A stretch of 54,065 bases of DNA from Fragilaria radians (lineage: Eukaryota > Bacillariophyta > Fragilariophyceae > Fragilariales > Fragilariaceae): contig CAAAJI010000004.1 of the NCBI GenBank assembly GCA_900642245.1, forward strand, positions 57,986 through 112,050, read 5' to 3'. Of the stretch, positions 43,074 through 53,423 are shown piece by piece. The notes beneath the pieces are model-generated. The model saw only the letters and a list, made by a program, of their open reading frames with translations, did no database searches and was not told the origin of the DNA. The position numbers and the translations under genes were made by a program. Position 1 is the stretch's first letter. Each line of letters starts with the position of its first letter.

Positions 43074-43791
43074 TTATAAATTGCACGATAGATTGACATT
43101 CGAAGTATCAATAATTTTTCCTAGCATGCTATGGTCTGAAAAGATTAATACATGTATTTTCAAGCCTGAAAAATAGAGCAATGCAAAATTAATTCAACAA
43201 TACTGCCATTGAACAATTAGAAAGCAGCGCAACAACACCTCCTTCATAATCCTACCTACTTCACCGAACATGAAATAGCAACAGGTAATTTTTTTGTCCA
43301 AGTCAATTCCAACCTAGAATATCTAAGTTTTTACGCAAGAGACGATAAAAACTTACAATTTAGTCTTTCGATGATGTAAGCACTGCAATCGTAACTCACA
43401 TTGAGGGCAGTACCAACCAACGTTGAAGCACATCCAAGATTTGGAGCTGAGTCAGAATGATGCTGAAAACGGAACGAGAGAAAACATACTATACAATGTG
43501 TGGGACTCGTGTTCTTCGGATAGATAATAAGTGACGCGAGAGCAAATGTAAAACCACGTAATTGGTTGAATTTTTTGTCCAATCATCTTTTGTTCAATCG
43601 TTCTGACATCATGTTTGGTATGATTACGACATGCCGAACTTCGAAATTTCTTCGCTTGTCCTTTAGAGACTTAGTCAGATAGCATTGAAGCAAAAGATCA
43701 CGCAGATTCACACGTAGCAGTCCTTCACTACTGCTACTAGAGTAAGCCAATCCAAACTTACGTCAATGAATGACACGTGGGACGATGACAT
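43074..43791 (-). CDS. Possible small spliced gene (75 residues) or spliced non-coding RNA
   Basis: A proposed structure is exon 1 43762-43791, exon 2 43357-43462 and exon 3 43074-43165. Both donors are GTAAGT and the acceptors are strong (tctctcgttccgttttcag; ctctatttttcag). The frame is continuous: M-S-S-S-H-V-S-F-I-D joins H-H-S-D-S-A-P-N-L-G and so on to a TAA. I do not recognise the product. The splice signals are the main evidence; the short exons could be open by chance, so a spliced lncRNA is equally possible. Confidence 0.3.
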
Positions 43792-43907
43792 GGCATGAGC
43801 CAATGAAATTAATTCTCTGTTGATCAATATTTGATGTTTTATTTAAATAAATGCATCACCAGTGACAACCCAAATTACATTATTTCCACATTTCTCGGCT
43901 CAATATA

Positions 43908-44882
43908 ATGAAAGACTTATCCAGTGAAAACGAAGGACACAGTGATGGGATTACAAGCCAGCTTTCAGCGATGCTACTAATTGAAGAATCTATTTACACG
44001 GCTCCTGATTTCCTGCATCTTTGTCGAAGGGTTTCCAAAACATCGTTTACCGTTTGGCGCGAAAGGGTTACACATTGGTACTTTGACGTTGTGGATCATG
44101 TGAATGCATCAAGGAGCTCTGTCTACGTCGCAATGAACATACTGGACAGGTTTCGAGTGCAATTTCCTAACTTTACTTCTGATAAAGATTACGAAACAGC
44201 TGCGCTTACAGCGCTTTTTCTTGCATTATCCATACAAGGTGATCGAGTAATCGAAATTTCAGATCTGGTACGAATAAGTAGGCTTGGTGTCACAACGAAA
44301 GAAATTATACACCTTGGAAAACAGATGACGAATAAGCTTTCCTTTGAGAGGAAGTTGTTCACACCATCAGATTTCATATCAACATTTGTAGATCTTGTCC
44401 GTATCAACATTTGCGGAAATCGATGCAATGATATAATTGAGAATGCCAACTATCTGGTGGAGTTATGCATAATTGACTCTTATTTTATTGGCAAAAAAGC
44501 TTCAGAAACTGCTTTAGCATCCTTGGTAGTAGTCATGGGAGAGGATTCGGAACTGCTCTTGAGTATGCTTCCGCGATTGATGTCGGGGCGAGTCGTAGAA
44601 AACGCACTTGGACTCTGCGTCAGAATCGAAGAGCTCAAGGATCGAATCAAAGATGTGGATGGACCGCACGTGATACCTGTAGCTGACGATGATTTTTTGA
44701 TTTCGATTCCAAGTGAAGTAATCTGTCGTCGATGCAACAGCACCATTCCCCACACATCTAACTCCGGAATTGCAGACTTAAGTGCCTCCAATGGTAATAA
44801 ATCGACCACAGACAAAAGGGCTGTGTCTCCAGTTGATCATATCTCATGCAAACCCTTCAAGAAGTATCGAACATCTCGGTAA
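43908..44882 (+). CDS. Cyclin, diatom-specific type
   Basis: 324 residues, single exon. The N-terminal cyclin box starts with 'W-R-E-R-V-T-H-W-Y-F-D-V-V-D-H' (50-64) and continues 'S-S-V-Y-V-A-M-N-I-L-D-R-F' (70-82). In ordinary cyclins the block is MRaiLvdWL; the version with W-R-x-x-V-x-x-W-x-Y/F-x-V-V-D is typical of the expanded diatom cyclins (dsCYC). A second helical repeat follows (F-T-P-S-D-F-I-S-T-F). The C-terminus is polar. These cyclins pair with CDKs and often respond to nutrient or light; that regulation cannot be read from the sequence. No destruction box was identified with confidence. Confidence 0.85.
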   Translation: MKDLSSENEGHSDGITSQLSAMLLIEESIYTAPDFLHLCRRVSKTSFTVWRERVTHWYFDVVDHVNASRSSVYVAMNILDRFRVQFPNFTSDKDYETAALTALFLALSIQGDRVIEISDLVRISRLGVTTKEIIHLGKQMTNKLSFERKLFTPSDFISTFVDLVRINICGNRCNDIIENANYLVELCIIDSYFIGKKASETALASLVVVMGEDSELLLSMLPRLMSGRVVENALGLCVRIEELKDRIKDVDGPHVIPVADDDFLISIPSEVICRRCNSTIPHTSNSGIADLSASNGNKSTTDKRAVSPVDHISCKPFKKYRTSR

Positions 44883-46940
44883 AGATAGTACAGTATAAAA
44901 CGGGAAACAACACTTACATATTATTCCATAGCTTACAAAAATCATACGGGAAGAGAGGCAGGGCTGTTCTTTGGAAACTATACAAATCGAAAACTGCTGA
45001 CATATATAAACCTCTAAAGACATTCATCTCTACTTCTTATCGTATCCCCCCTTTTTTTAAATCAATAGAATATTCGGTGTATTCAATGAAATGGGGCTGA
45101 CATGTTAGAGCGACGAGATTTTGTGTTAGTTAGGCCATCCAGTTGTTTTACATGTACTATCATCAATGATTGAAAGAATAACTCAAGTCTAATAAATATA
45201 AATTTCCAAACGTGAAAACGGTACTCAGGCAGTTTTTAAAATGGAACAGAGGTTTAGTATGAACCTGTACGGAGCAGAAGAATTTGAGGAATGTATGCAT
45301 CTACAGTATGGAAAATCCTGTTTGATTATCCGCTTCATTCCCAGTATCGATTGAAGAGAGGCAAATTACAAAGCATGTTTATAAATTTTTATCACGATAA
45401 CTAGATTCTTTATTCAATCTATCCTTCCTCACCCAACAATATTGATTGAAGATGATGCTATCTTCCCAAACAGATGATTTGAAATTAATCCTAAATGGCC
45501 ATGGTCATGCTATTAGTAAAAGTCTCAATTAGAGGACTAATCATTAGCAATCTGGACTATGTACGTGACTTTGGTTCTATGGAAGAATCGAGCCATAGGA
45601 CTCATGAGATAGCGTGACTGTATTTTACCGAATAGGGTATTGAATGCGTAGTCCTATCATTGGGGATTGGAGTTTTTTTGTTGGAAATCTTGAGACATCT
45701 TCTTTGGTTATAGGGGGGGGGGGGGGGGTCTTAACGTTCTCATATGAGATTCGTTTGCTTCATAGCAATCTTCAGATTCTTTGGTATTACACAACTTTGA
45801 CAACATCTTTACAAGGTGAAAAAGATGATCAACATAGAAGAACACACTTGACAGCATTTTGGCAGGATATCCATTAATTGATTGTGCGTATTGTAATGTT
45901 CACTAGCAGGCTTGCATTTTATCTGGAATTCATTCAGAATGGGTTATTTTATTTGTAACGAACGCTTAATGATTTTTCTTTGTGGATTGGACTTGTATCG
46001 AAGTAATCTTGAAGCATTCTCTTTCTTAGTATTTTTGGAGGTTACTGATTGATTCTCTACCGGCTTCCTTCGACAATGACGTCTTCTCGATTGTCGATGG
46101 GATATACGTACTTGAAAATAAGTTAACTTAATTCTTCTTTGACTTGGTGATTAATATAATTGAGTTAACTCTACTTTACGGCATCTTTTACGTGCTGAAC
46201 ATCAGCCTAACCATGAATGGGCAATGCGTCTCAAGATGTACTATACAAGTAGTACCTGTAAGAGTATATCTCATCCGGAATTTTCAAATAAATAATTGTT
46301 GTTGAGAATAATAACTGACTCTATTTCTTTCGGAAAGTTCAGTCCAAAGCAAGTTCCAGCAGAAAAACAAAGAGAATTCGAAAACATCAAGCAATACGAT
46401 GCTACGTTTCGAATGGCTTTGAAATATCTAAAAGGGGCCATTATGTATGATGTAAAGGATTGAATCGAAAGTTAGTCTCAATAATCGCTAATGCTTCAAA
46501 AGCAAGGTGTATTTTATTCTATCCTTTAAACTTAACCTGTAACTATTCATGAACAAGATTATGATGAAATCAAAAATTGATTACCGCGCCCACAAAGGCC
46601 ATTTTGGTGAAAGCAAGAAGACTTTGAAGTGACAGCGTCATAGATTAAACCATGATAGGCATGAAAGAATAAATCACCAGCGTTCAGCTACGACATAATA
46701 GTAGGATTAAAACATAAATCTATCCAATATCAGAAAACCATTTTGTTTATCGTGCCTCTCACTTAGCTGTCTTTTTTGGAATGTTTGATTCTCTTGCCTT
46801 GTTTGTATCCCAAAAGTAGCATGTTGAGTTTTGTTCAAAATTGATGTATAATCAAAATTAACTCGTATCCTGATAGCCTTAAATCAATGCCTCTGATTCA
46901 AGTTCTTTTGTTTTATTTTGTAGTCAGAGAGGTTGTGGCA
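44883..46940. other. Intergenic, no gene seen
   Basis: About 2 kb, AT-rich. It contains a G16 run (45713-45728). A frame at 45644-45877 runs through the G tract and is considered non-coding. Its right end is the upstream region of the AP endonuclease. Confidence 0.4.
45713..45728 (+). repeat. Homopolymer run of 16 G
   Basis: Sixteen consecutive G in otherwise AT-rich sequence. It can form G-quadruplex structures and is also a common place for length errors in sequencing. Confidence 0.85.
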
Positions 46941-48405
46941 ATGCATGGAATACTATCTTTTTTAACATCTATATGCCATTTCTCTTCAAAATCGAGAGCC
47001 TATACGGTTGTTCCCTTCCGAACTTCCAGATCATTCGCTGAGCTCCGCAGATTGGTAACGCCAATCGTAAGACAAGGCCATTTTGAAGGGACTCCGCAAT
47101 ATATGATGACAAAATCAACCAGAGCAAGAACCGGAACGAAACGTAAGGTCAACGATGCTGTGGATCCAGGTGACAGTGTAAAAGCAAATAAATCCCAGGG
47201 CAAAGGAAAAGGGAAGAATACAGAAAAGACGACTGATGAAAAAGATGTTGTGCTTTCAGATGATAACGATTCTGAGGTCAAAAAGAAGGCATCAACGAAA
47301 AAGTCCCCATCTCATCAAGTTTTGACTCAACGACATGAACTTCCAAAACTTTGGGGAAATACAAGCAACGATAGCAACTCATACAGTAAGTTTCCGTAAG
47401 AAGTTAATATCGCCATATACTACATCAACCTCACTTCAAGACTCCAATTTTTACACAGCCTTCAAGGTGTGTTCTTGGAATGTGGCTGGACTAAGGGCGC
47501 TATTGCGGAATCATCCTGACACACTGGAAAGCCTTGTTAAAGATCATGCGATAGATGTTCTTTGCTTGCAGGAGACGAAGCTTCAGGACATACACCTTGA
47601 AGATACGAAGCTACAAATTCGTGATACTCTCTTGCAACCGGATTACGACGCCTACTACAGTTGTTCAAAAGCCAAAAAAGGTTACTCAGGAACGGCCGTT
47701 TTCATCCGACGTCATGACGTCAAAAACTCCAAAGCTGCAAGTACTCTAGACAAATTCTTCGTAACTTCGAAAAAAGCTGAGTTAAAAGCGACTCCAAAAG
47801 CCGTACCATTATCCCCTGATATGGTGGCAAAATTAACGCCTCTCAATGTATCATATACAATTGGTGTGGATAGTCATGATCAAGAAGGTCGTATTGTTGT
47901 TGTAGATTTTCCACAATTCTCATTAATTAATTGCTATGTACCGAATTCTGGACAAAAGCTAGAACGGCTGAAGTATAGAACAGAAGAATGGGATAAAGAC
48001 TTCTTGAACTTTGTGACATCCAAAGATAAACCAACCATATGGTTAGGTGATCTGAATGTGGCACATACGAATCTAGAAGTTTGGAACGATGGAGCCAAGC
48101 ACTTAGCGACTCAAGCTGGGGTCACCAAGGAGGAGCGTGAATCATTCCAGCACCAATTGGATTCATCAGGATTCGTCGATGCATTCCGAAGACTGCACCC
48201 CAACGCGGAAGGCTGCTACACATATTGGAGCCAACGAGCGGGTAACCGTCTTCCAAATAAAGGGTTAAGATTGGACTATTTTTGTTGTGCACCATCATTT
48301 TTTGATGACGAGAGCCTAGTTGTTGCTCGAGATAGCTACATGCTGTACGATGTACTTGGCAGTGATCACTGTCCCATCATTCTGGAGCTTGAAATCAAAG
48401 CATAA
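46941..48405 (+). CDS. AP endonuclease, exonuclease III family, two exons
   Basis: Exon 1 is 46941-47385 and exon 2 is 47459-48405; the 73-bp intron has GTAAGT and TTACACAG ends. The join gives 'N-S-Y-T-F-K-V-C-S-W-N-V-A-G-L-R'. Catalytic blocks are 'S-W-N-V-A-G', 'C-L-Q-E-T-K' (metal-binding Glu), 'Y-V-P-N-S-G', 'L-G-D-L-N-V-A-H', 'L-R-L-D-Y-F' and 'G-S-D-H-C-P' (catalytic Asp-His). The protein repairs abasic sites in base-excision repair. Length is 463 residues from ATG 46941; an upstream in-frame ATG at 46887 would add a hydrophobic 18-residue lead. Residues up to about 50 look like an organelle presequence; a later pair of Met (M-M-T-K-S-T-R) would give a nuclear form with a basic region. 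Convergent with the helicase (24 bp between stops). Confidence 0.93.
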
Positions 48406-48429
48406 ACAATAAGCTAAATCCAAGTTAAA

Positions 48430-51400
48430 CTATCGTACTAGAGACTTTGGCATCTTCTTTTTTTTTGGATCCGCAACTTCGTTTTCTTGGTAATAATGAG
48501 GTGCTATTTCGATCAACCAAGAAGCTTCTATCGGAGCGGTTTGGCGCATGAACTCCTTACTAGTGAATGCTAGTTGAAAGAAGACCACCCATCCAGGAGG
48601 ATTTTGTTCTTTCGCAAGAACGCTACTTGGGTGGATGTAAACTGTTTTGGGTTGCTTGATAGTTTGGTATTCACCTGATCTACACAATTTAGCAACATTA
48701 TAGAAATATCCCGCTGTGATAGCTTTTAGAACAGATGAAAAATCATCTTCAGAACACGAAATAGTATGGTCGATTTCAACTCGGTCACATAGACTCTCAA
48801 GTTGTTCCCTGATGTCTCTTGCTTTCTTCATACTCTTGACTTGAACAAAATTTTCAAAACACCACTGAATGCTATAGTCCGTAGAGGCCCATTCGTTATA
48901 GCAGCGCATCAAGGCAATGTGATCACCTCCTCCACCTCGGGCAAAATTTAGACGGGCGGTATCTGCATGGAGAGCCTTCTCTTTAGGGCGATAAAATACA
49001 GAAGCGCCTAACGACAACATCGAAACAGTGGATAATATTTCAGACGTGCACTTATAAATCTCAGACGCAATGACACTCTTACTGAGCATGGGCTCCAAGG
49101 GGAATTCTGCCATGCGGCGACCTAGCTTGGTCAGTTCACCACGATCATTCAGTGCACCGAGTGCATAAAGTTGTTCCAAAGCGCGTATCAACGCTTCAGC
49201 AGGTGGGGGATCCATAAAATCAAAATGCATCAAATCATTTATTCCCAGACTTTTGAGCATCAATACCACATTTCCCATATTCGTTCTGAGAATTTCAGGG
49301 GTAGTATTTGGATCCAGCTCGTTTTGAAACGACCATGCAGTGTAAAGGCGAAAACACTTTCCTGGTTGAGTTCTTCCGGCACGACCTGCTCGTTGATTTG
49401 CAGCAGCTTGAGAGATAGGTGTCACAATCAATGAATCCATTCCTGATTTCGCGTTATAACTACTCTGCTTCGCAAATCCGGAATCTATGACGTAACAGAT
49501 CCCGTTAATTGTCAAACTGGTTTCAGCAATGTTGGTAGCTAGCACTACCTTCCTCGTACCCTTTGGGGTCTCATCGAAAATCTTTGATTGTTGCTCAGAG
49601 GGCAGATTGGCATAAATGGGGCATATGATCAGCTCTTTAATCCGGGATCCCAGATTCCTAGTGCGAGTAAGTAATTGCTCAGAGGCGTTTTCGATTTCTT
49701 CTTGACCAGTGAGAAAGACCAATATATCGCCACCAAGAGGTTGAGTAACGTGAATTTGCAATACCGTCATCACTGCTGCATCGACATAGTCTGCTTCGGG
49801 AGATTTTGTGTAATAAATATCTACTGGAAACATGCGACCTGGGATCATGAAAATACTAGCATCGTCAAAATACTTGGAGAATTTTTCCGCGTCGAGAGTT
49901 GCGCTCGAGATGATGAGGCGAATATCACTTCGAAATCGTACAATGTCTTTGACAAGCCCAAACAAGATATCGGTATGCAAAGTTCGCTCATGGGCTTCGT
50001 CAATTACAAGACATGAATAGCTGGCTAAATCTGGTTCAGTAAGAATCTCACGCAATAACATCCCATCAGTCATGTATTGGATAATTGTTTTCGGACTAAC
50101 ACAGTTTTCGAATCGAATGGAGTAACCAACTTCTTGACCCAAACGAACATTCATTTCTTGTGCAACACGAGAAGCAACGCTCATGGCAGCAACGCGACGT
50201 GGTTGAGTACAACCAATTTTACCCAATTCGCTGTAACCTACTTCATGCAGGTATTGAGGAATTTGCGTGGTCTTCCCAGATCCAGTCTCCCCAACCAAAA
50301 CAATTATTTGATGTTCCTTCACAGCCGCAAGAAATTCTTCGCGGTAAGGAAATACAGGTAATTGCTTTCGTCCAGCTAAGATTTGTTCATGCTCTGTAAT
50401 CGGTCGAGGTGTGTGTTCTTTATTCTCGGACTCAAGTTTAATTTTCGTGGAGCGATTATCATAACCAATACGAGTAGTCTGAGAAACGAATTCTATTTGA
50501 TCTTCAAAGATTAAATCATAATCTTTTTCCTCAGTTGATTTGTTTTTTTCCTTTGCTGTAAAGCCCTTTGCCTTTAGCGTCTGCGACTCTTCCCATAACT
50601 CTTGTTCACTCTTTTCTCTTTTCGGCTCTATGTATCTTGATGATAACAATGCAAGATCCTGTTCTTTCTTCGAGGCTTTCTCGTTAAACTCATCTGGAAG
50701 TCGGTAAAAGTCACCATCTAATTTTTCTTCGCCATCTATTTTCCCTTTGGCCATTCGTAGTATCTCTCTCCCCAACTTCTGACGCTGTTTCTCCGCTTTA
50801 GTGAGTTTGATATCCCCAAACATTTCTTCCTCTTCTTTCAATTCTTTTTCAAGTAATATCAATTCTCTTTCTTCACGTTTCTTTAAATATGCTCTACGAC
50901 TTTGCTCTCTCAACTTTTCCAGTGTCATTTTCTCCCCAGATTCTGTGACAACAGTCTCACCATTCAAAATCTTTTGTTCCAATTCCTTGCTTTGGTCTAC
51001 TTTCGAATCTTTAGTTTTATCTTTATTGAGTAAGCGCCCTACAAACTCATCACGCTCTCTGAGATCTCTTTCGCGATCGATTTCTTGTTGTTCTTCTTTT
51101 GTCAAGCCAGAGGTTCCCTTGTTCTGTTCTTGTTCACGACGACTTCTTCGTTCATTTTCATGCTTTGGAATTTTGGTATTATCTTCGTCGTCGCTCTCTT
51201 CGGTAATTTGCCTTTTCTTTCGCTTTTTCTCCTTCTTTTTTTGAGGAGTGATATGAATTGCATGCACTTCTTCATCGTCTATCAACGTGTATCCAGCTGC
51301 TTTCTTCATCATATCTGCATTTGTGACAACTTTTTTCTTTAAGAGAGGGCTTCCTCTTGGAGCACACTTATCATAAAGGGTCTGACAGAATGAGGAAAGG

Positions 51401-51573
51401 CGATCTGACGAAGCTTTGACACCTCCTTTGTTTAATTCTTTCAATATCATTGTTGGTGTACAGTTTTTTCTACCTGCTATAGCAACCAAGTAAGAAGCAA
51501 GAGCAGAGTCTGTAAATCCTAATATCTCATGCAAGGCGTCTGAGCACCAAGTTACAACTTCATCCCGCGACAT
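48430..51573 (-). CDS. DEAH-box RNA helicase Prp2/DHX16-like, spliceosomal
   Basis: 1,047 residues, single exon. Motif I G-E-T-G-S-G-K-T is at 428-435, D-E-A-H at 525-528, S-A-T at 557-559 and Q-R-A-G-R-A-G-R at 727-734; the HA2 and OB-fold regions follow. The N-terminal part 'S-R-D-E-V-V-T-W-C-S-D-A-L-H-E-I-L-G' matches the start of DHX16 proteins, and a long charged coiled-coil/RE-rich region lies between it and the helicase core. Prp2/DHX16 uses ATP to remodel the spliceosome before the first transesterification. The start at 51573 was chosen because it begins that N-terminal domain; an in-frame ATG at 51603 would add ten residues. No break was found in the frame. Confidence 0.92.
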   Translation of the reverse strand: MSRDEVVTWCSDALHEILGFTDSALASYLVAIAGRKNCTPTMILKELNKGGVKASSDRLSSFCQTLYDKCAPRGSPLLKKKVVTNADMMKKAAGYTLIDDEEVHAIHITPQKKKEKKRKKRQITEESDDEDNTKIPKHENERRSRREQEQNKGTSGLTKEEQQEIDRERDLRERDEFVGRLLNKDKTKDSKVDQSKELEQKILNGETVVTESGEKMTLEKLREQSRRAYLKKREERELILLEKELKEEEEMFGDIKLTKAEKQRQKLGREILRMAKGKIDGEEKLDGDFYRLPDEFNEKASKKEQDLALLSSRYIEPKREKSEQELWEESQTLKAKGFTAKEKNKSTEEKDYDLIFEDQIEFVSQTTRIGYDNRSTKIKLESENKEHTPRPITEHEQILAGRKQLPVFPYREEFLAAVKEHQIIVLVGETGSGKTTQIPQYLHEVGYSELGKIGCTQPRRVAAMSVASRVAQEMNVRLGQEVGYSIRFENCVSPKTIIQYMTDGMLLREILTEPDLASYSCLVIDEAHERTLHTDILFGLVKDIVRFRSDIRLIISSATLDAEKFSKYFDDASIFMIPGRMFPVDIYYTKSPEADYVDAAVMTVLQIHVTQPLGGDILVFLTGQEEIENASEQLLTRTRNLGSRIKELIICPIYANLPSEQQSKIFDETPKGTRKVVLATNIAETSLTINGICYVIDSGFAKQSSYNAKSGMDSLIVTPISQAAANQRAGRAGRTQPGKCFRLYTAWSFQNELDPNTTPEILRTNMGNVVLMLKSLGINDLMHFDFMDPPPAEALIRALEQLYALGALNDRGELTKLGRRMAEFPLEPMLSKSVIASEIYKCTSEILSTVSMLSLGASVFYRPKEKALHADTARLNFARGGGGDHIALMRCYNEWASTDYSIQWCFENFVQVKSMKKARDIREQLESLCDRVEIDHTISCSEDDFSSVLKAITAGYFYNVAKLCRSGEYQTIKQPKTVYIHPSSVLAKEQNPPGWVVFFQLAFTSKEFMRQTAPIEASWLIEIAPHYYQENEVADPKKKKMPKSLVR

Positions 51574-52307
51574 GTCGAGATGAGAATACCTTCTCGATAT
51601 CATTACTCAGCAAAGGACTTTAAGGATACGAGCTATCTCTCCCCTACAATTCATGCGTGCATTGATATGTGCGCACTAAGGACGGGTCATGCACTTGCTC
51701 CTGAATCAAAATTCGTTCTCATTGTAGCAGATTAAAGATTGATATTAGCATGGAAAAGTGGTGTCAAGCAATGAAATGATAGCCAGAAATTGGAGATAAT
51801 ATCAACGCTACAAAAGTTGAACTTTATGAGAAATTGCCAAAAGTGTAATCTTGCTTAGAGACCTTAAAGAAAACTGTGAAACTCACAAAAGACCACTCTG
51901 AACCGAACAAAGGACTTTCTTGATACATCCAGAAAATCAGCATTGTGCAATGCTATCTGGTTTCCCTCTTCATGAATTGACTCTATGAGATGATTCATTA
52001 TTAAGCTTCTTCTGATCTGGCCTTAGTTCTGAGATTGAAGTGGCTATCAGTATTGAGGGGCATGAATTTTCAATAATTGGTGGGTATGAATTAGTGATTC
52101 TAAATGTGAGAACAGTGATGAGAACTACTATGTTTTAGCGATAGTGTAAAAGAATTATTTTAGTGATTACAATTTAAGTGTGAAGACGTATTTTAACACG
52201 TTTAAACGTGAGGTTGATAGAGTAAAACCTCTTCTTTTGAATAATTGTCGTTAGTAAGTCAGGCTGACTATTAATTTGAAAAATTTACTTAAGTGATTTG
52301 TCTTGTT
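51574..52307. other. Intergenic region before the Copia element, LTR not resolved
   Basis: No gene is seen. The 5' LTR and primer-binding site of the Copia element should be here, but no TG...CA boundaries or tRNA-complementary site could be proved without the 3' LTR. Confidence 0.4.
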
Positions 52308-53423
52308 ATGACGGATTTTAGTGCTATTCGGGTTCTTAATTTCTCAGGAAGAAAGGAGGAATGGCCGAGTTGGAATGAAAAGTTTCTTGCCAAAGCTAAA
52401 CGCTCTGGGATCAAGGATGTACTGTTGGGAAAGGTAAAAATCCCTACAAGTTTGGATGTCATTGATGAGAAGACTGAAGAAGGAAAGAAGTTGTTGAGGA
52501 TTGCTGATTTAAATGAGATTGCCTTCACGGAGTTAATTCTTTCGATTGATGTGAGCAATAGTAACGGTAAGATTGCCTTTGGAATTGTAAAGAGTTGCAA
52601 ATCAAAGGAGTTTGAAGATGGTAACGCGGCTCTAGCTTGGGAAAAGTTGAAGAAAAAGTATGATCCCATTTCTGCCCCTTCGCTAGTCAAGACAGAAAGA
52701 ATGTTTAGAGAGTCTAGGTTGGGAAAGAATGAAGATCCGGAGCAATGGATAAACAATCTTGAAGATCTACGCATTAAGTTAGAAACTATGGGTTCAAATA
52801 TGACTGATGATCAGTTTATTGTTCAAGTCTTGAACAGTTTAACTAGTGACTACGAGCTTCAGATGCTTCTTTTGGAAAAACAGATTGGAAATAAAGAGAA
52901 TCCATTATCTATTGAAGTTTTGAAGGAAGAGCTTAACCTACGATTTGAAAGACTTTCAACAGGCCAAAACAATAATTTAGGCGAGGAAAGTGCTTTGTTT
53001 ACTTCGCAATTTAAAGGGAAATGCAGGAATTGTGGCAAACTTGGCCATAAGGCAGTGCAATGTAAGTCAAAGCAAGTTAAAGATGAAAAATCAGATGTTA
53101 TGTGCAACTATTGCAAGAAGAGCGGCCATGTGAAAGCAAATTGTTTCAAGTTGTTGAGGAAGAATTTGGGCATGAATAACTCTGGTGGTACTCAAAATGG
53201 TCAAAATGGCGTAGGAGCTACGGCTGACGTAGTACTATCGTCTATGACCAAAATTGAAGATTTTGACAATGATATTTGGATTGGCGACAGTGGAGCTTCT
53301 TGCCACTATTGCAGCAATGACGCCGCTTTGTATGATTACACAATAATTTGTGAAGATATAACTGTTGGAAACGGTAATGTGATGACTGCAACAAAAATAG
53401 GAAAATTACGATGTCAAATTTAA
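52308..53423 (+). CDS. Copia gag with two zinc knuckles, fused to start of protease
   Basis: 371 residues from ATG 52308 (an in-frame ATG at 52293 exists). The N-terminal block 'L-N-F-S-G-R-K-E-E-W-P-S-W' and 'A-W-E-K-L-K-K-K-Y' match the UBN2/gag_pre family. Two CCHC knuckles are encoded at 53022-53063 and 53103-53144, which bind the genomic RNA. The protease active site D-S-G-A-S is at about 53286-53300. The frame ends 40 residues later, well before the protease would be complete; the TAA follows the deletion junction. Confidence 0.85.
   Translation: MTDFSAIRVLNFSGRKEEWPSWNEKFLAKAKRSGIKDVLLGKVKIPTSLDVIDEKTEEGKKLLRIADLNEIAFTELILSIDVSNSNGKIAFGIVKSCKSKEFEDGNAALAWEKLKKKYDPISAPSLVKTERMFRESRLGKNEDPEQWINNLEDLRIKLETMGSNMTDDQFIVQVLNSLTSDYELQMLLLEKQIGNKENPLSIEVLKEELNLRFERLSTGQNNNLGEESALFTSQFKGKCRNCGKLGHKAVQCKSKQVKDEKSDVMCNYCKKSGHVKANCFKLLRKNLGMNNSGGTQNGQNGVGATADVVLSSMTKIEDFDNDIWIGDSGASCHYCSNDAALYDYTIICEDITVGNGNVMTATKIGKLRCQI

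Noticed and set aside
43331..43582. 83-codon minus-strand frame as a gene
   Set aside because: It has no ATG start and crosses a strong splice acceptor and two GTAAGT/GTGAGT donors; the spliced model is preferred.
50801..51244. 147-codon plus-strand frame opposite the helicase
   Set aside because: It is the Ser/Phe/Leu-rich antisense of the Lys/Glu-rich N-terminal region of Prp2, a usual shadow.
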